64,000 nt of DNA, from NCBI RefSeq assembly GCF_028765345.1, contig NZ_JARAJZ010000004.1, positions 186,001 to 250,000 on the forward strand. The letters are read 5' to 3'. The DNA comes from Sporolactobacillus sp. CQH2019. Lineage in GTDB: Bacteria; Bacillota; Bacilli; Bacillales; Sporolactobacillaceae. The position numbers were made by a program, and so were the translations under genes. Position 1 is the stretch's first letter. Every line of letters begins with the position of its first letter. This document shows positions 47,876-57,031 of this stretch, piece by piece. The notes under the pieces were generated by a model, which was given only the letters and a program-made list of their open reading frames with translations, made no database searches and was not told where the DNA came from.

Positions 47876-48865
47876 TTACCACGCAATGGTCGTTACCGGT
47901 TCCTGAAGCCACTTCAGCCACTGTTCCTCTTTCAGCCGGATCATCGTCAGCGAGATGCCCGCCATATCGAGCGACGTCATATAATTGCCGGCTTTCTTAA
48001 AGACAATGTCCAGTTTTTCTTCTGCCAGCAGCTGCCGGACATCATTGATAAAAACATACTGTTCCATCAGCGGAGTCGCCCCCATCCCGTTAACGAGGAC
48101 ACCATAGCGGTCGCCGCTCTGCCAGTTGAAGTTCTTTTTCAGCTGTTCGATCAGTTCCGATGCCATTTCTTTCGACGATTTAATCTTCTCGCGGCGATAG
48201 CCCGGTTCCCCATGGATGCCGACCCCGTATTCGATTTCGTCCTCCGCCAGTTCAAATCCCGGTTTGCCGACTTCGGGTACCGTGGCCGCAGAGAGGGCGA
48301 CGGCAATCGTCTTAATCGAGGGAATCAGCTCTTCGGCAAGCGATTTTAATTCTTTAAGCGGCAGGCCCGCTTCCGCCGCCGCACCGATAATTTTATGAAC
48401 GAGTATCGTTCCGGCAACGCCGCGCCTTCCCGCCGTGTAAGTGCTGTCTTCGACGGCAACATCATCATTGACAACGATGTGATCGACCGGGATGTCTTCT
48501 CCGGCCGCCAGTTCTTCGGCCATTTCAAAATTCATCACATCGCCTGTATAATTTTTGATGACAAGCAGAACGCCGGCCCCCTGGTTCGCATGTTTAATGG
48601 CTTCGAGAATCTGATCGGGTGCAGGTGAAGTAAAAACAGGTCCGGCCACCGCAGCAGCCAGCATGCCCTTTCCGACAAAACCGGCGTGCGTCGGTTCATG
48701 GCCGCTCCCGCCGCCGCTGATCACGGCTACTTTTCCATCCGATCGATACGTTCTGGCGATCACTTGCGTTCCCGGCAGACGTTCGACGATTGCGTCATTT
48801 GTAAAAGCGAGGCCGTCCAGCATTTGATCAACAATGTTTTCCGCTTCATTCATTATTTTTTTCAT
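47876..48865 (-). CDS. dhaK: Dihydroxyacetone kinase substrate-binding subunit DhaK
   Basis: Holds dihydroxyacetone covalently on a histidine. The 329 residues include ISGGGSGHEPTHAGFVG near 50 and the substrate His in GIHGEPG near 215. The start follows GGGGTG. It is first in dhaKLM. A cre-like site lies about 60 bp upstream. No glycerol dehydrogenase or dhaQ/dhaS regulator is adjacent, so the source of dihydroxyacetone is not evident. Confidence 0.97.
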   Translation of the reverse strand: MKKIMNEAENIVDQMLDGLAFTNDAIVERLPGTQVIARTYRSDGKVAVISGGGSGHEPTHAGFVGKGMLAAAVAGPVFTSPAPDQILEAIKHANQGAGVLLVIKNYTGDVMNFEMAEELAAGEDIPVDHIVVNDDVAVEDSTYTAGRRGVAGTILVHKIIGAAAEAGLPLKELKSLAEELIPSIKTIAVALSAATVPEVGKPGFELAEDEIEYGVGIHGEPGYRREKIKSSKEMASELIEQLKKNFNWQSGDRYGVLVNGMGATPLMEQYVFINDVRQLLAEEKLDIVFKKAGNYMTSLDMAGISLTMIRLKEEQWLKWLQEPVTTIAW

Positions 48866-49949
48866 TTTCTCACACCCCTTTTTTCCTTTTTGTACAAGTT
48901 TTCTGTTTACTTAAAGCTTATCACGAAAGCGATTTCAGTTAAATAGACCCAAAAATATTTTTTCTCAAAAAAGCAGGCATGATTCAAAAATTAATACATG
49001 CCTGATTCGACGTTAAAAATGAGCGGATGATCCCATCCTGTTCGATAGGAGGCGCGTCCGGCGGGTCCGTGCCCGTCGCAGCCGGTCCCGGACCGGATTC
49101 GGCTGTCTTATGCTTTTCAGTCTGAAGAACAGCCTATTTAAGGGACGGTGCTGCTTTCGATTATTCCATATACTGAGTATCCCCCCGGCTGATGTATCTA
49201 ACCGGACCGCCGCGTGCATCCGGCATCCGCTCATCTGCAGGGCGGGGACATCCGCCGTTACCTGCCGATGCCAGACGCGGCATTGGCTGACAGCAGCGCA
49301 GATAACAAATGCTCTTGAATGATCAAAAATTACATGAGTACTTGGACCATACAAGCTTAGTAAAAAAAGCAATTCTTCTTTAACACTTACATTCCCGGTT
49401 TTTTATACCGAAGCCATGAAAATCCGGATGTTTAAGATATTTTGGGACCATTAGTAACCAATTATACCAATGAGGAAGAGGTGTTAAGCTGAAAATCCCT
49501 TACTGATGCGCCAACTTGTTATAATTTCCCGGAAATCCAGGTTAATAATGAATAAAACTTGCTAAAAATAAAAATGCCCGTTTTTTGCGGGTGTTATTGA
49601 CGCCTGATTTTAGCCAGGCAAGCACAAAAAGGAAAAGACTTTTATACGAAAAAGCGGTCCATGACTCATACTCTCGTTGAGTCATGGGCCCTATTGATTT
49701 GCTCCGATGCAAGCATGCTTTTGGGGCAGACTCTGCCTTTTATCTGCTGATTCAGCTCCGCCATTTTATAATGATATCGGATGCGCGCCGATGTCCCGCG
49801 TTCATGAGCCTGTCACGCCCGGGTAAACGCCATATAAGGATCCGAAACGCATGGTTGGCCGCCGGCAGCTGATTCCTGAGACCGGACTTCCTGAAAAAAG
49901 CAGCGCGCTGCCTGCAATCTCAATATATATTAAGGCTGTCAGCTAAGGA
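48866..49949. other. 1.1-kb intergenic region with hairpins
   Basis: Near the dhaK end lies CGAAAGCGATTTCA (48924-48937), matching cre at 12 of 14 positions. Farther along are CAGGCATG/CATGCCTG (about 48974-49012), a CCCG/CGGG hairpin near 49575, GCCTG/CAGGC near 49605 and a perfect CCATGACTCA/TGAGTCATGG hairpin (49659-49687). No gene is convincing; frames in it lack ribosome sites. It may be a decayed region. Confidence 0.45.
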
Positions 49950-50432
49950 TTACTTGATGATCTCATGCAGTTCGGCATGAGCTGCCTTGACCAGATCATC
50001 GACAGCCAGGATGATCTGCACGCCTTTTTTCCCGCCGCTGACCACAATATGATCGATCGAACGGGCAGAGACATCAATCACCGTCGGATAGGCTTTTTTC
50101 ATGCCGACCGGGGAACAGCCGCCGCGCACATAGCCGGTGTGCTTCTGAATATCCTTCACATGGATCATTTCAACGCGCTTCTCCCCGACGCTTGCGGCTG
50201 CTTTTTTCAGATCGAGTTCTTCTGCCACAGGGACGACAAAGACATAAAATTCACCGCTGTGACCCTGTGTCACCAGCGTTTTATAAACGGTTTTCGGATC
50301 CTCGCCGACTTTCTTCGCAACGGAAACGCCGTCAATCAGCCCGTCGCTGATGTCATAAGTCTGAGTCCCGTACTGTATTTTTTCTGAATCAAGGATTCGC
50401 ATTGCATTCGTCTTTACTTTGGATTTTGCCAT
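49950..50432 (-). CDS. ybaK: Cys-tRNA(Pro)/Cys-tRNA deacylase YbaK
   Basis: Trans-editing enzyme that removes Cys from mischarged tRNA-Pro. The 160 residues start at 50432, with AGGAG 10 nt upstream; the ATG nine nt earlier is too close to it. Family motifs are KTLVTQGHSG, FVVPVAEELDLKKAA, GYVRGGCSPVGMKK and the C-terminal VVSGGKKGVQIIL. It is followed by only a short gap before unrelated sequence. Confidence 0.93.
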   Translation of the reverse strand: MAKSKVKTNAMRILDSEKIQYGTQTYDISDGLIDGVSVAKKVGEDPKTVYKTLVTQGHSGEFYVFVVPVAEELDLKKAAASVGEKRVEMIHVKDIQKHTGYVRGGCSPVGMKKAYPTVIDVSARSIDHIVVSGGKKGVQIILAVDDLVKAAHAELHEIIK

Positions 50433-50467
50433 CAAAACCATGCTCCTTATTCTTTCATCCGCATCTG

Positions 50468-53203
50468 TCAGCGAACGAGAACGGACAGCCTGTAGCCAGT
50501 CCGCTCCTCAATCCGCCCGCCTACCCGCCGCACTTCTTCTTCAGGGGGCTTTTCCGGAAGCTTGACCGTCAGCAGCGCTTCTCCCGGGTGCAGAGACGGA
50601 TTTTTCTGAAGGCCCCAGTCCTCGGGAATCAGTTCCGAGGCTGCGCGGATGATCTCATTCTGTTTCGGATTCTTCGCGAAAGTGATCGGCAGTCCCGTCC
50701 GGTAGGACAATTCTTCCATGTCCGCCGTGTGCCGCATGGCGACTTCCGGTGTGATAAAATGCACTTCCATATAGGCGAGTCCGTTCCGCTGTTTCATACT
50801 GGCCTTGTAAATCGTGATACCGCGATCCGCCGCCCAGACTTTCGCTTCATGGATGGCCTCATTATTTTCAAGCCGCGGGGACGGCGTCTGCGCCCTGAAG
50901 AATTCCGGCGGAACACCGCGCCGTTCCTCAGCGTCCGCCAGGGCGGGCGATTCATCTTTGAACTGCAGCGTGAATCCTGTTTCCTTCTTTATTTTTTCGG
51001 CGATCTCCCCGCCGTTTTCCGGACATTTAATAGGAAGCGACACACATTTTGTATCGAGATAAATCGACGGCGAAACAGATGTGCCGAGCGATTCGCCGAT
51101 CTTTGCCTGCAGAAGATCCGTACGGACAGAATCGGAAAAAGCAGCCGTCCATCCGGTCGCATCTTTTATTTTCCCGGACAGCCTCTCCCGTTCCTCAGGG
51201 CCGACCGTGTCGGGAAAATCAAAATAGAGCGTGATACGCTCGTCATCCGTTCCCAGCCCGTCGGCTCCGCAGCGGATAAAGTGCGGCTGATCGGCCAGCA
51301 GTTCCCTGATTTTATCCATCGCCAGGGTCACGTTCATTTTCAGGCCCTGGACGGGCAGCGCAGGACCGGCCAGCAGACGCCGGCTTTCCCGATCGATCCG
51401 GTAACGGGCCGTGCCCTGATTCAAGGTTCGGAAACGATCCGGCAGCGCCTGCAGGACAAGCGCCGCGGCAAGTCGCTGCTTCAGATCGGCTTCCGGAAGG
51501 CACATTGATACCATTTCCGCGAATGTCCGGTTTCCTTCCTTCGCCCTCTCCCAGTCTATTTTTTTTATAAACGGACGGGCAAAGGCAAACACTTCGCCGG
51601 AATCGCTTTGCAGCTCGTCAAAGGAGCGGTTCCAGCGTCCGACTGTTTCGGCCGTCTGATCCGGGGACAGCCGGATCTGCTTCCCTTTCGGTGTCTGGCA
51701 GATCAAAGAATGTGTCCTTCCGTGAACGCCCGTGCACAGCGCCAGATGAAGCGGCTCGTCTTCTTTTTTCCGATACAGGATCAGGGAGCCCACTTTTTCC
51801 TTCAGGGCCCGGTCCGGGCCGCGCTGCGGACCGCCGCTGCGGATTTCCCGGCCGGATGCGCTTCGGCTGAATGTGTAGGCTTCTCCATTTTCCGATAAAA
51901 TCGGGCAGTAGCGTTTTTCGATTCTTTCGTTTAATGCAGCGCGGGCCTCGTCATCACCGTGAACGAGCAATGTATGCGCCGGACGGACCGTATCGATAAA
52001 GCGGTTCAGCTCCCCGGCATCGCCGTGGGCGGAAAGGCCGTATTTACCGACCCGGCATTTTACGGAGTGAACCGTCCCGTTCAGTTCCAATTCATCGCTC
52101 TCACCTTCAGCCAGATTGAGCAATTTTCGGCCCGGACTTTCCTCATCCTGGTAGCCGGTGATAAAAATGGCATTCTGTGCGCCGCCGATCAGCCTCTCTG
52201 CATACCAGACGCTGGCACCGCCGATCAGCATCCCCGACGAGGCGATGATACAGGCGGGCTTTCCCTGCAGAACCCCCTCACGCTCTTTCGGCTGCACAGC
52301 CGTACATCGTCCTTCAGTGAGAAACGCATCGCCGTTTGTCCGAATACGATGGGCCACGGGACCTTTAAGAAATTGCGGGTAGCGCCGGTAGATTTTACTG
52401 ATCGGCGTCACCAGCCCGTCGACATAGATCGGAAATTCCGGAATCAGCCCGCGGTCCATATAGTCCTGCAGGATCAGCAGCACTTCCTGAGCCCTGCCCA
52501 GGGCAAAAGCGGGAATCAGTGCAAAACCGCCGGCTGCGATCACCTCGGCGACATTATCTGCAAGCCTTTTTTCCTCCGTATTGCGATCTGAATGTTCGCG
52601 GTTCCCGTAGGTGGATTCAAGGATCAGTGCATCCGGGCGCGTGCCGGCCGGCACCTCCGCCCCGGGAATCGTCCGGCCCGCCTTGAAACTCAGATCTCCG
52701 CTGACGAGCAGTTTTTCGCCGCCGCCTTCAATCAGAAACATCACCGCACCCAGAATATGGCCGGCCCGGTATAGAGTCACCTTTGCATCACCGAACGTTA
52801 TCGTTCCGCCGGCAGGAAATAAGCGCACGGCCCGAAGCGTTTCTTCCATCTGCTCCTTCGTGTACGGAATGAGCGAACGCGTTTCCAGACAGCGCTGTTC
52901 CATGATTTTAAAAGAATCCCTCATCATGATCTGCATTAAATCGGCGGTAGGCGGTGTGGCAAAAATCGGAGCTTTCGGATAGAATCGGTGGACAATCGGC
53001 AGCGCGCCGATGTGATCGGCATGTGCATGGGTCACGAGTACCGCCTCCGGTTCGCCAAGATTGTCCAGCATTCCGAATGCCGGAAGCAAATCGTCTCCGT
53101 GCACGCGCATGCCGGCATCGATCAATAAATCGGTTTCGCCGATATGTACATGCAGACAGGAAGCGCCGATCTCGCTGCCTCCGCCAAGAATACTCACTTT
53201 CAT
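50468..53203 (-). CDS. Metallo-beta-lactamase/beta-CASP nuclease with long C-terminal extension
   Basis: Probable zinc-dependent RNA nuclease. The metallo-beta-lactamase core (about 1-190) has THAHADHIGALP and SGDLSF. The beta-CASP domain and RNA-specificity motif follow (about 190-430; SSGMLIGG, GLSAHGDAGEL, LVHGDDEAR). The protein is 911 residues, about twice the 400-460 of the plain enzyme. The extension shows at least four spaced copies of a pattern like KIKxxTGfxxxF (for example GKIKDATGWTAAF and EKIKKETGFTLQF), ending in RIEERTGYRLSV, which resemble KH-like modules. Start support is weak (AGGCAG). It lies upstream of ybaK on the same strand. Confidence 0.85.
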   Translation of the reverse strand: MKVSILGGGSEIGASCLHVHIGETDLLIDAGMRVHGDDLLPAFGMLDNLGEPEAVLVTHAHADHIGALPIVHRFYPKAPIFATPPTADLMQIMMRDSFKIMEQRCLETRSLIPYTKEQMEETLRAVRLFPAGGTITFGDAKVTLYRAGHILGAVMFLIEGGGEKLLVSGDLSFKAGRTIPGAEVPAGTRPDALILESTYGNREHSDRNTEEKRLADNVAEVIAAGGFALIPAFALGRAQEVLLILQDYMDRGLIPEFPIYVDGLVTPISKIYRRYPQFLKGPVAHRIRTNGDAFLTEGRCTAVQPKEREGVLQGKPACIIASSGMLIGGASVWYAERLIGGAQNAIFITGYQDEESPGRKLLNLAEGESDELELNGTVHSVKCRVGKYGLSAHGDAGELNRFIDTVRPAHTLLVHGDDEARAALNERIEKRYCPILSENGEAYTFSRSASGREIRSGGPQRGPDRALKEKVGSLILYRKKEDEPLHLALCTGVHGRTHSLICQTPKGKQIRLSPDQTAETVGRWNRSFDELQSDSGEVFAFARPFIKKIDWERAKEGNRTFAEMVSMCLPEADLKQRLAAALVLQALPDRFRTLNQGTARYRIDRESRRLLAGPALPVQGLKMNVTLAMDKIRELLADQPHFIRCGADGLGTDDERITLYFDFPDTVGPEERERLSGKIKDATGWTAAFSDSVRTDLLQAKIGESLGTSVSPSIYLDTKCVSLPIKCPENGGEIAEKIKKETGFTLQFKDESPALADAEERRGVPPEFFRAQTPSPRLENNEAIHEAKVWAADRGITIYKASMKQRNGLAYMEVHFITPEVAMRHTADMEELSYRTGLPITFAKNPKQNEIIRAASELIPEDWGLQKNPSLHPGEALLTVKLPEKPPEEEVRRVGGRIEERTGYRLSVLVR

Positions 53204-53989
53204 CTCTATCTGCCTCTTTCTGGATCGCTTATCTTTCTCTTAATTTTAACACAGCTCCTTCTTCATCAGAAATGCACCTTTTCTCATTTCAGCGAAGAGG
53301 CCGGCACCCTGAGGAGACCGTTTATTCAAAAGGCAGTATCACTTTTTATCCCGTTTCCGGATGATCTGTCGGCCATCTCTTCCAGCAGGCGTTTCATGCC
53401 CGAAGCGGAAGGGGCCTGTAAGTTCCGCCAGACGAACGGCTCTATTTGTTTTAAATTCAAATAAACTGTGGTATTCCGTTTCACGAGGATCGGCCCTTTA
53501 GAATCGGGTTCTGCACGATTTTGATTTGCCGGGAAGAGCCCTCTTTCTCAAAGAATAAGCTCACATGCCTGCTGCGCCCGGTGTCCTGCAGGTTCGTTCA
53601 CGGCAGCAGTCGGCAGCGGAACTTACAGGCTGAACGATCGCCTGCAGATATTTTACTCACACTTTTCCGAAGTGCCGCTTCTCAGACGGCGCCGCTCGGG
53701 CGAGAGGCTCCTTGGCGGCCCGGTTGCTTGTTTGAATCCTGTAACGCCTGGTATGCGGAAATGCCGTTTCCCCCGGCAACGGCCCTCAGCGCTTTTACCC
53801 GCCCGCGGCGTGTCCATGAAAAAAAGCCCGCGCGGGACGGACTCTTTTTCTCTTTATACGCTCTGTTTTCAGCGATTCTGTTTTCATCCTTAACTCTTTT
53901 TCTCTTTTATTTTTTCGAATAGGTATTTCGATGAGCGGACTTTCCGGCATACATTCCGCGCCGTCCTCAGAACGCGCAGCTGCCGGTTC
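53204..53989. other. Intergenic region, nothing clear
   Basis: About 790 bp between the nuclease gene start and the end of the EIIC-like gene. A 133-residue frame at 53521-53922 has no ribosome site or known motif, and I do not accept it. No repeat unit in 21-bp phase was seen. Confidence 0.4.
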
Positions 53990-55111
53990 TCATTGAACTT
54001 CCAGATGCAGGTCTCTCTCTTTGACCCAGCCGGCAACTTTAATGGCCCGATAAAGCACCAGTGTGATGACCGCCGGGATCAGGACACCGGATACAATAAA
54101 GATCATCAATCCGCGAACGCCCTGGACAGCAAGAATGTTCAACGGAGCGATCAGCGAGCTGAGGCCCAGGCCGCCCAGTTCGTAGGGCACTTTAAGACCA
54201 AGCAGCATCGTTGCGATCGGGGCACTCACCATTGCGGCGACGAACGGGGGAATAATCAGCTTCGGATTCTTGACCAGATTCGGGAACTGCACTTTCGGCG
54301 TCACAAGGGCCTGCGCGAAAAATCCGCCGAAATCATTTTCTTTGAACGACATCACCGTGAAACCGACGAACTGAACCGTGCAGCCGATCAGGGCCGCGGC
54401 ACTGGACACAGGGTCAAGCTGCAGGGCAATCGCCAGTGCGGCTGAAGAGGCAGGAGACATCAGGAAAATGCTCCAGACAAGCGAAATGACCATCGATGCG
54501 ATAAGCGGCGATCCCTGAACGGAGTGCGTGATCTGGCCGCTGATCCAGTTCAGCGAAGGCGTCACCACCAGCGCAAGGCCGTAACCGCAGATACCGCCGA
54601 TCAGAACGGAGAAAAACGGAATGGCCATGATATCGAACTTGGTCCTTCCGGTGATTTTTTTGCCGACAAATACGGCGATGACCGCCGCCAGCACACCGCT
54701 GACCGGTTGTCCGGTCGTAATTGTGAAGACCTGGGCCGGCGTTGTATGGACCAGCTGAATCGCATTGGCACCGACGGATGCACAGGCCATGGCCGCAAAC
54801 ATGGTCAGTGTATTGCTCTTCAAAGCATAAGCCACACCGGCCCCCAAAGCAGGGGCGAGCAGCACTTTCGCCGCACCTCCGATGGTCTCGAAAGGCATGA
54901 ATCCCGTGAATTTGGCAAGCGTCTCAAAAAGCAAGCCGACGCCCAACGTGACCAGAATGGCATAGGCAATGCCTCCGGAAACGGCGTACATCCGATCCAT
55001 GAAATAATCCTTGAAACTCTGTTTATCCGCGGTTTTCGCTTCCCGCCTTTGGGGATCTCCCTTCTTGTTCGCTTCTTCTTTTTCTGATTTCATTGTCTGC
55101 TCATCCTTCAT
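53990..55111 (-). CDS. PfoR-like PTS EIIC-family membrane protein
   Basis: 373 residues. A charged, Lys/Glu-rich cytosolic N terminus (1-40) precedes about ten helices. The sequence fits the EIIC_2 family that includes PfoR of Clostridium perfringens, named as a regulator of toxin genes but built like a sugar permease. The motif FKENDFGGFFAQ is typical. The start has GGAG 9 nt upstream. No EIIA or EIIB partner is adjacent, so it may work with a distant EIIAB or be regulatory. Substrate unknown. Confidence 0.85.
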   Translation of the reverse strand: MKDEQTMKSEKEEANKKGDPQRREAKTADKQSFKDYFMDRMYAVSGGIAYAILVTLGVGLLFETLAKFTGFMPFETIGGAAKVLLAPALGAGVAYALKSNTLTMFAAMACASVGANAIQLVHTTPAQVFTITTGQPVSGVLAAVIAVFVGKKITGRTKFDIMAIPFFSVLIGGICGYGLALVVTPSLNWISGQITHSVQGSPLIASMVISLVWSIFLMSPASSAALAIALQLDPVSSAAALIGCTVQFVGFTVMSFKENDFGGFFAQALVTPKVQFPNLVKNPKLIIPPFVAAMVSAPIATMLLGLKVPYELGGLGLSSLIAPLNILAVQGVRGLMIFIVSGVLIPAVITLVLYRAIKVAGWVKERDLHLEVQ

Positions 55112-55231
55112 CCTTTTTCGCTCCCTAATAAATTCTATTTTTTAAAAATTCGGATGCTGATTGTGTTAATTGCTTTATGCTAGTTTAATTGGAATAATCG
55201 AAATATTTAAATTAAAAGGCCAACAAAAAAA

Positions 55232-55257
55232 CCTATCCGTGAAACGCGGCGGATAGG
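55232..55257 (-). terminator. Terminator upstream of the EIIC-like gene
   Basis: Stem CCTATCCG/CGGATAGG followed on the minus strand by seven T. It would stop any transcript coming from the aminopeptidase gene through the array. Confidence 0.8.
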
Positions 55258-55823
55258 CGCTGTTTTTGCGATTGCCTGAGCGCCTATTCGTTGAAGATGA
55301 TAAGCCGGACTCAAACAATGCCATTCCAGAGAAACGGTTTTGTTTCAGCCCTTCATGTGCGCAAACGCAAAATAATTCGAATCAAGCCTTTCACTCGTAT
55401 GCTGTTCACGACCTGTTCCATTATTCTCACTTCCCCCAAAACTTAATTTTTTTGTGATTGACATTGATATTATCAGAGTTTGTTTAAGTTGTAAATAGTA
55501 TTTTAACATTTTCTCTTTAAAATTTTCTGCAAACTAAAGTGCGACTGTGCGGCTTTCAGACATCTCATCTCTCCCGACTTTAAGGCTGCACATCTCGATA
55601 ACACGAAAAAGGCCGGCACATGTCCGGCTCCGGCGCAAACAGCACTATTCAATTTATTCATATAGATCGTCCGCCCCTGGAAACGTCACAGACAAAAACG
55701 CGCCCCGTCCGTATTCTCGATGGCGAGGCCCGGTCCGGACAATGGTCGTGCCGGAAGCGGGATATGATCCGCAATGTCGGTCTGTAAAGAAAAGGGCCGG
55801 TGCCTGTTAGAAGTCCTTTTCCC

Positions 55824-56975
55824 CGTTCTGATTATTCACATTTATCGATTTGGGCACACCGACCGAAAAACGAGGTACATTGACCGATAAAATTGCCGTG
55901 ACGACCGATAAATGAGGTACGTTGACCGATAAAGTTACTGCGCCGACCGATAAACCGGGTATGTTGACCGATACACATCCCGAAACGGGGCTGTTTAACG
56001 TTTCGGTGCGAGTTCAGCTGCATTCGGTGCGACTCTAGCTCGATCCGGTGCAAGTTTTCAGGATTTTGGTGCGACTTTGACCTGATTCGGTGCGGCCGCT
56101 CAAATTCGGTGCGACTCTAGCTCGATTCGGTGCGAGTTTTCAGGATTTTGGTGCGACTTCAGACCGATTCGGTGCATCCGCTCAAGTTCGGTGCGACTCT
56201 AGCTCGATCCGGTGCAAGTTTTCAGGATTTCGGTGCGACTTCAGACCGATTCGGTGCATCCGCTCAAGTTCGGTGCGACTCTAGCTCGGTTCGGTGCGAG
56301 TTTTCAGGATTTTGGTGCGACTCTGACCTGATTCGGTGCGTCCGCTCAAGTTCGGTGCAACTCCAGCCTGGTTCGGTGCGACCGCTCAAATTCGGTGCGA
56401 CTCTAGCTCGATCCGGTGCGAGTTTTCAGGATTTCGGTGCGACTTTGACCTGATTCGGTGCGTCCGCTCAAGTTCGGTGCGACTCTAGCTCGATCCGGTG
56501 CGAGTTTTCAGGATTTTGGTGCGACTTTGGCCCGATTCGGTGCATCCGCTCAAGTTCGGTGCAAGTTTTCAGGATTTCGGTGCGACTTCAGACCGATTCG
56601 GTGCGGCCGCTCTCAAGTTCGGTGCGGCTCTAGCTCAATCCGGTGCGAGTTTTCAGGATTTTGGTGCGACTTCAGACCGATTCGGTGCGTCCGCTCAAGT
56701 TCGGTGCGACTCTAGCTCGATCCGGTGCAAGTTTTCAGGATTTCGGTGCAACTCCAGCCTGGTTCGGTGCATCCGCTCAAGTTCGGTGCGGCTCTAGCTC
56801 AATCCGGTGCGAGTTTTCAGGATTTTGGTGCGACTTTGACCCGATTCGGTGCGACTCTAGCTCGGTTCGGTGCGAGTTTTCAGGATTTTGGTGCGACTTC
56901 AGACCGATTCGGTGCGTCCGCTCAAGTTCGGTGCGACTCCAGCCTGGTTCGGTGCGACTCCGAAATTTTGGTGCT
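55824..56975 (+). repeat. Double array: GACCGATAAA units followed by TTCGGTGCG units
   Basis: It begins with TTCTGATTATTCACATTTAT, close to a segment next to the core of copy 2 at 11041. Six GACCGA(T/A)AAA units lie at 55861, 55882, 55903, 55924, 55945 and 55966, exactly 21 bp apart. The TTCGGTGCG array then runs from 56002 to 56975, with about 47 units. These are ordered in groups of 21+21+21+19 = 82 bp; the same unit starts at 56105, 56187, 56269 and 56351. It ends with CTCCGAAATTT, like the 23.5-kb array. The 1.9-kb gap 55112-57030 is otherwise without a gene. Confidence 0.88.
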
Positions 56976-57000
56976 GGTCACGCCCGGCCGAGAAACAGAC

Positions 57001-57031
57001 AACGGAGTCGCTCCCGGCCGGATACTCCGTT
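57001..57031 (-). terminator. Hairpin at the end of the aminopeptidase gene and of the array
   Basis: Stem AACGGAGT/ACTCCGTT around a loop containing CCGGCCGG. On the minus strand it directly follows the aminopeptidase stop and is followed by GTCTGTTTCT. It doubles as the hairpin that closes the repeat locus. Confidence 0.6.

Noticed and set aside
53521-53922. 133-codon open frame between the nuclease and EIIC-like genes
   Set aside because: No ribosome site, no known motif, composition unlike the neighbours' proteins.
55861-56975. Plasmid-type iteron origin
   Set aside because: Unit length fits iterons, but no replication initiator gene, AT-rich melting region or DnaA-box cluster was seen, and many separate loci carry the units.
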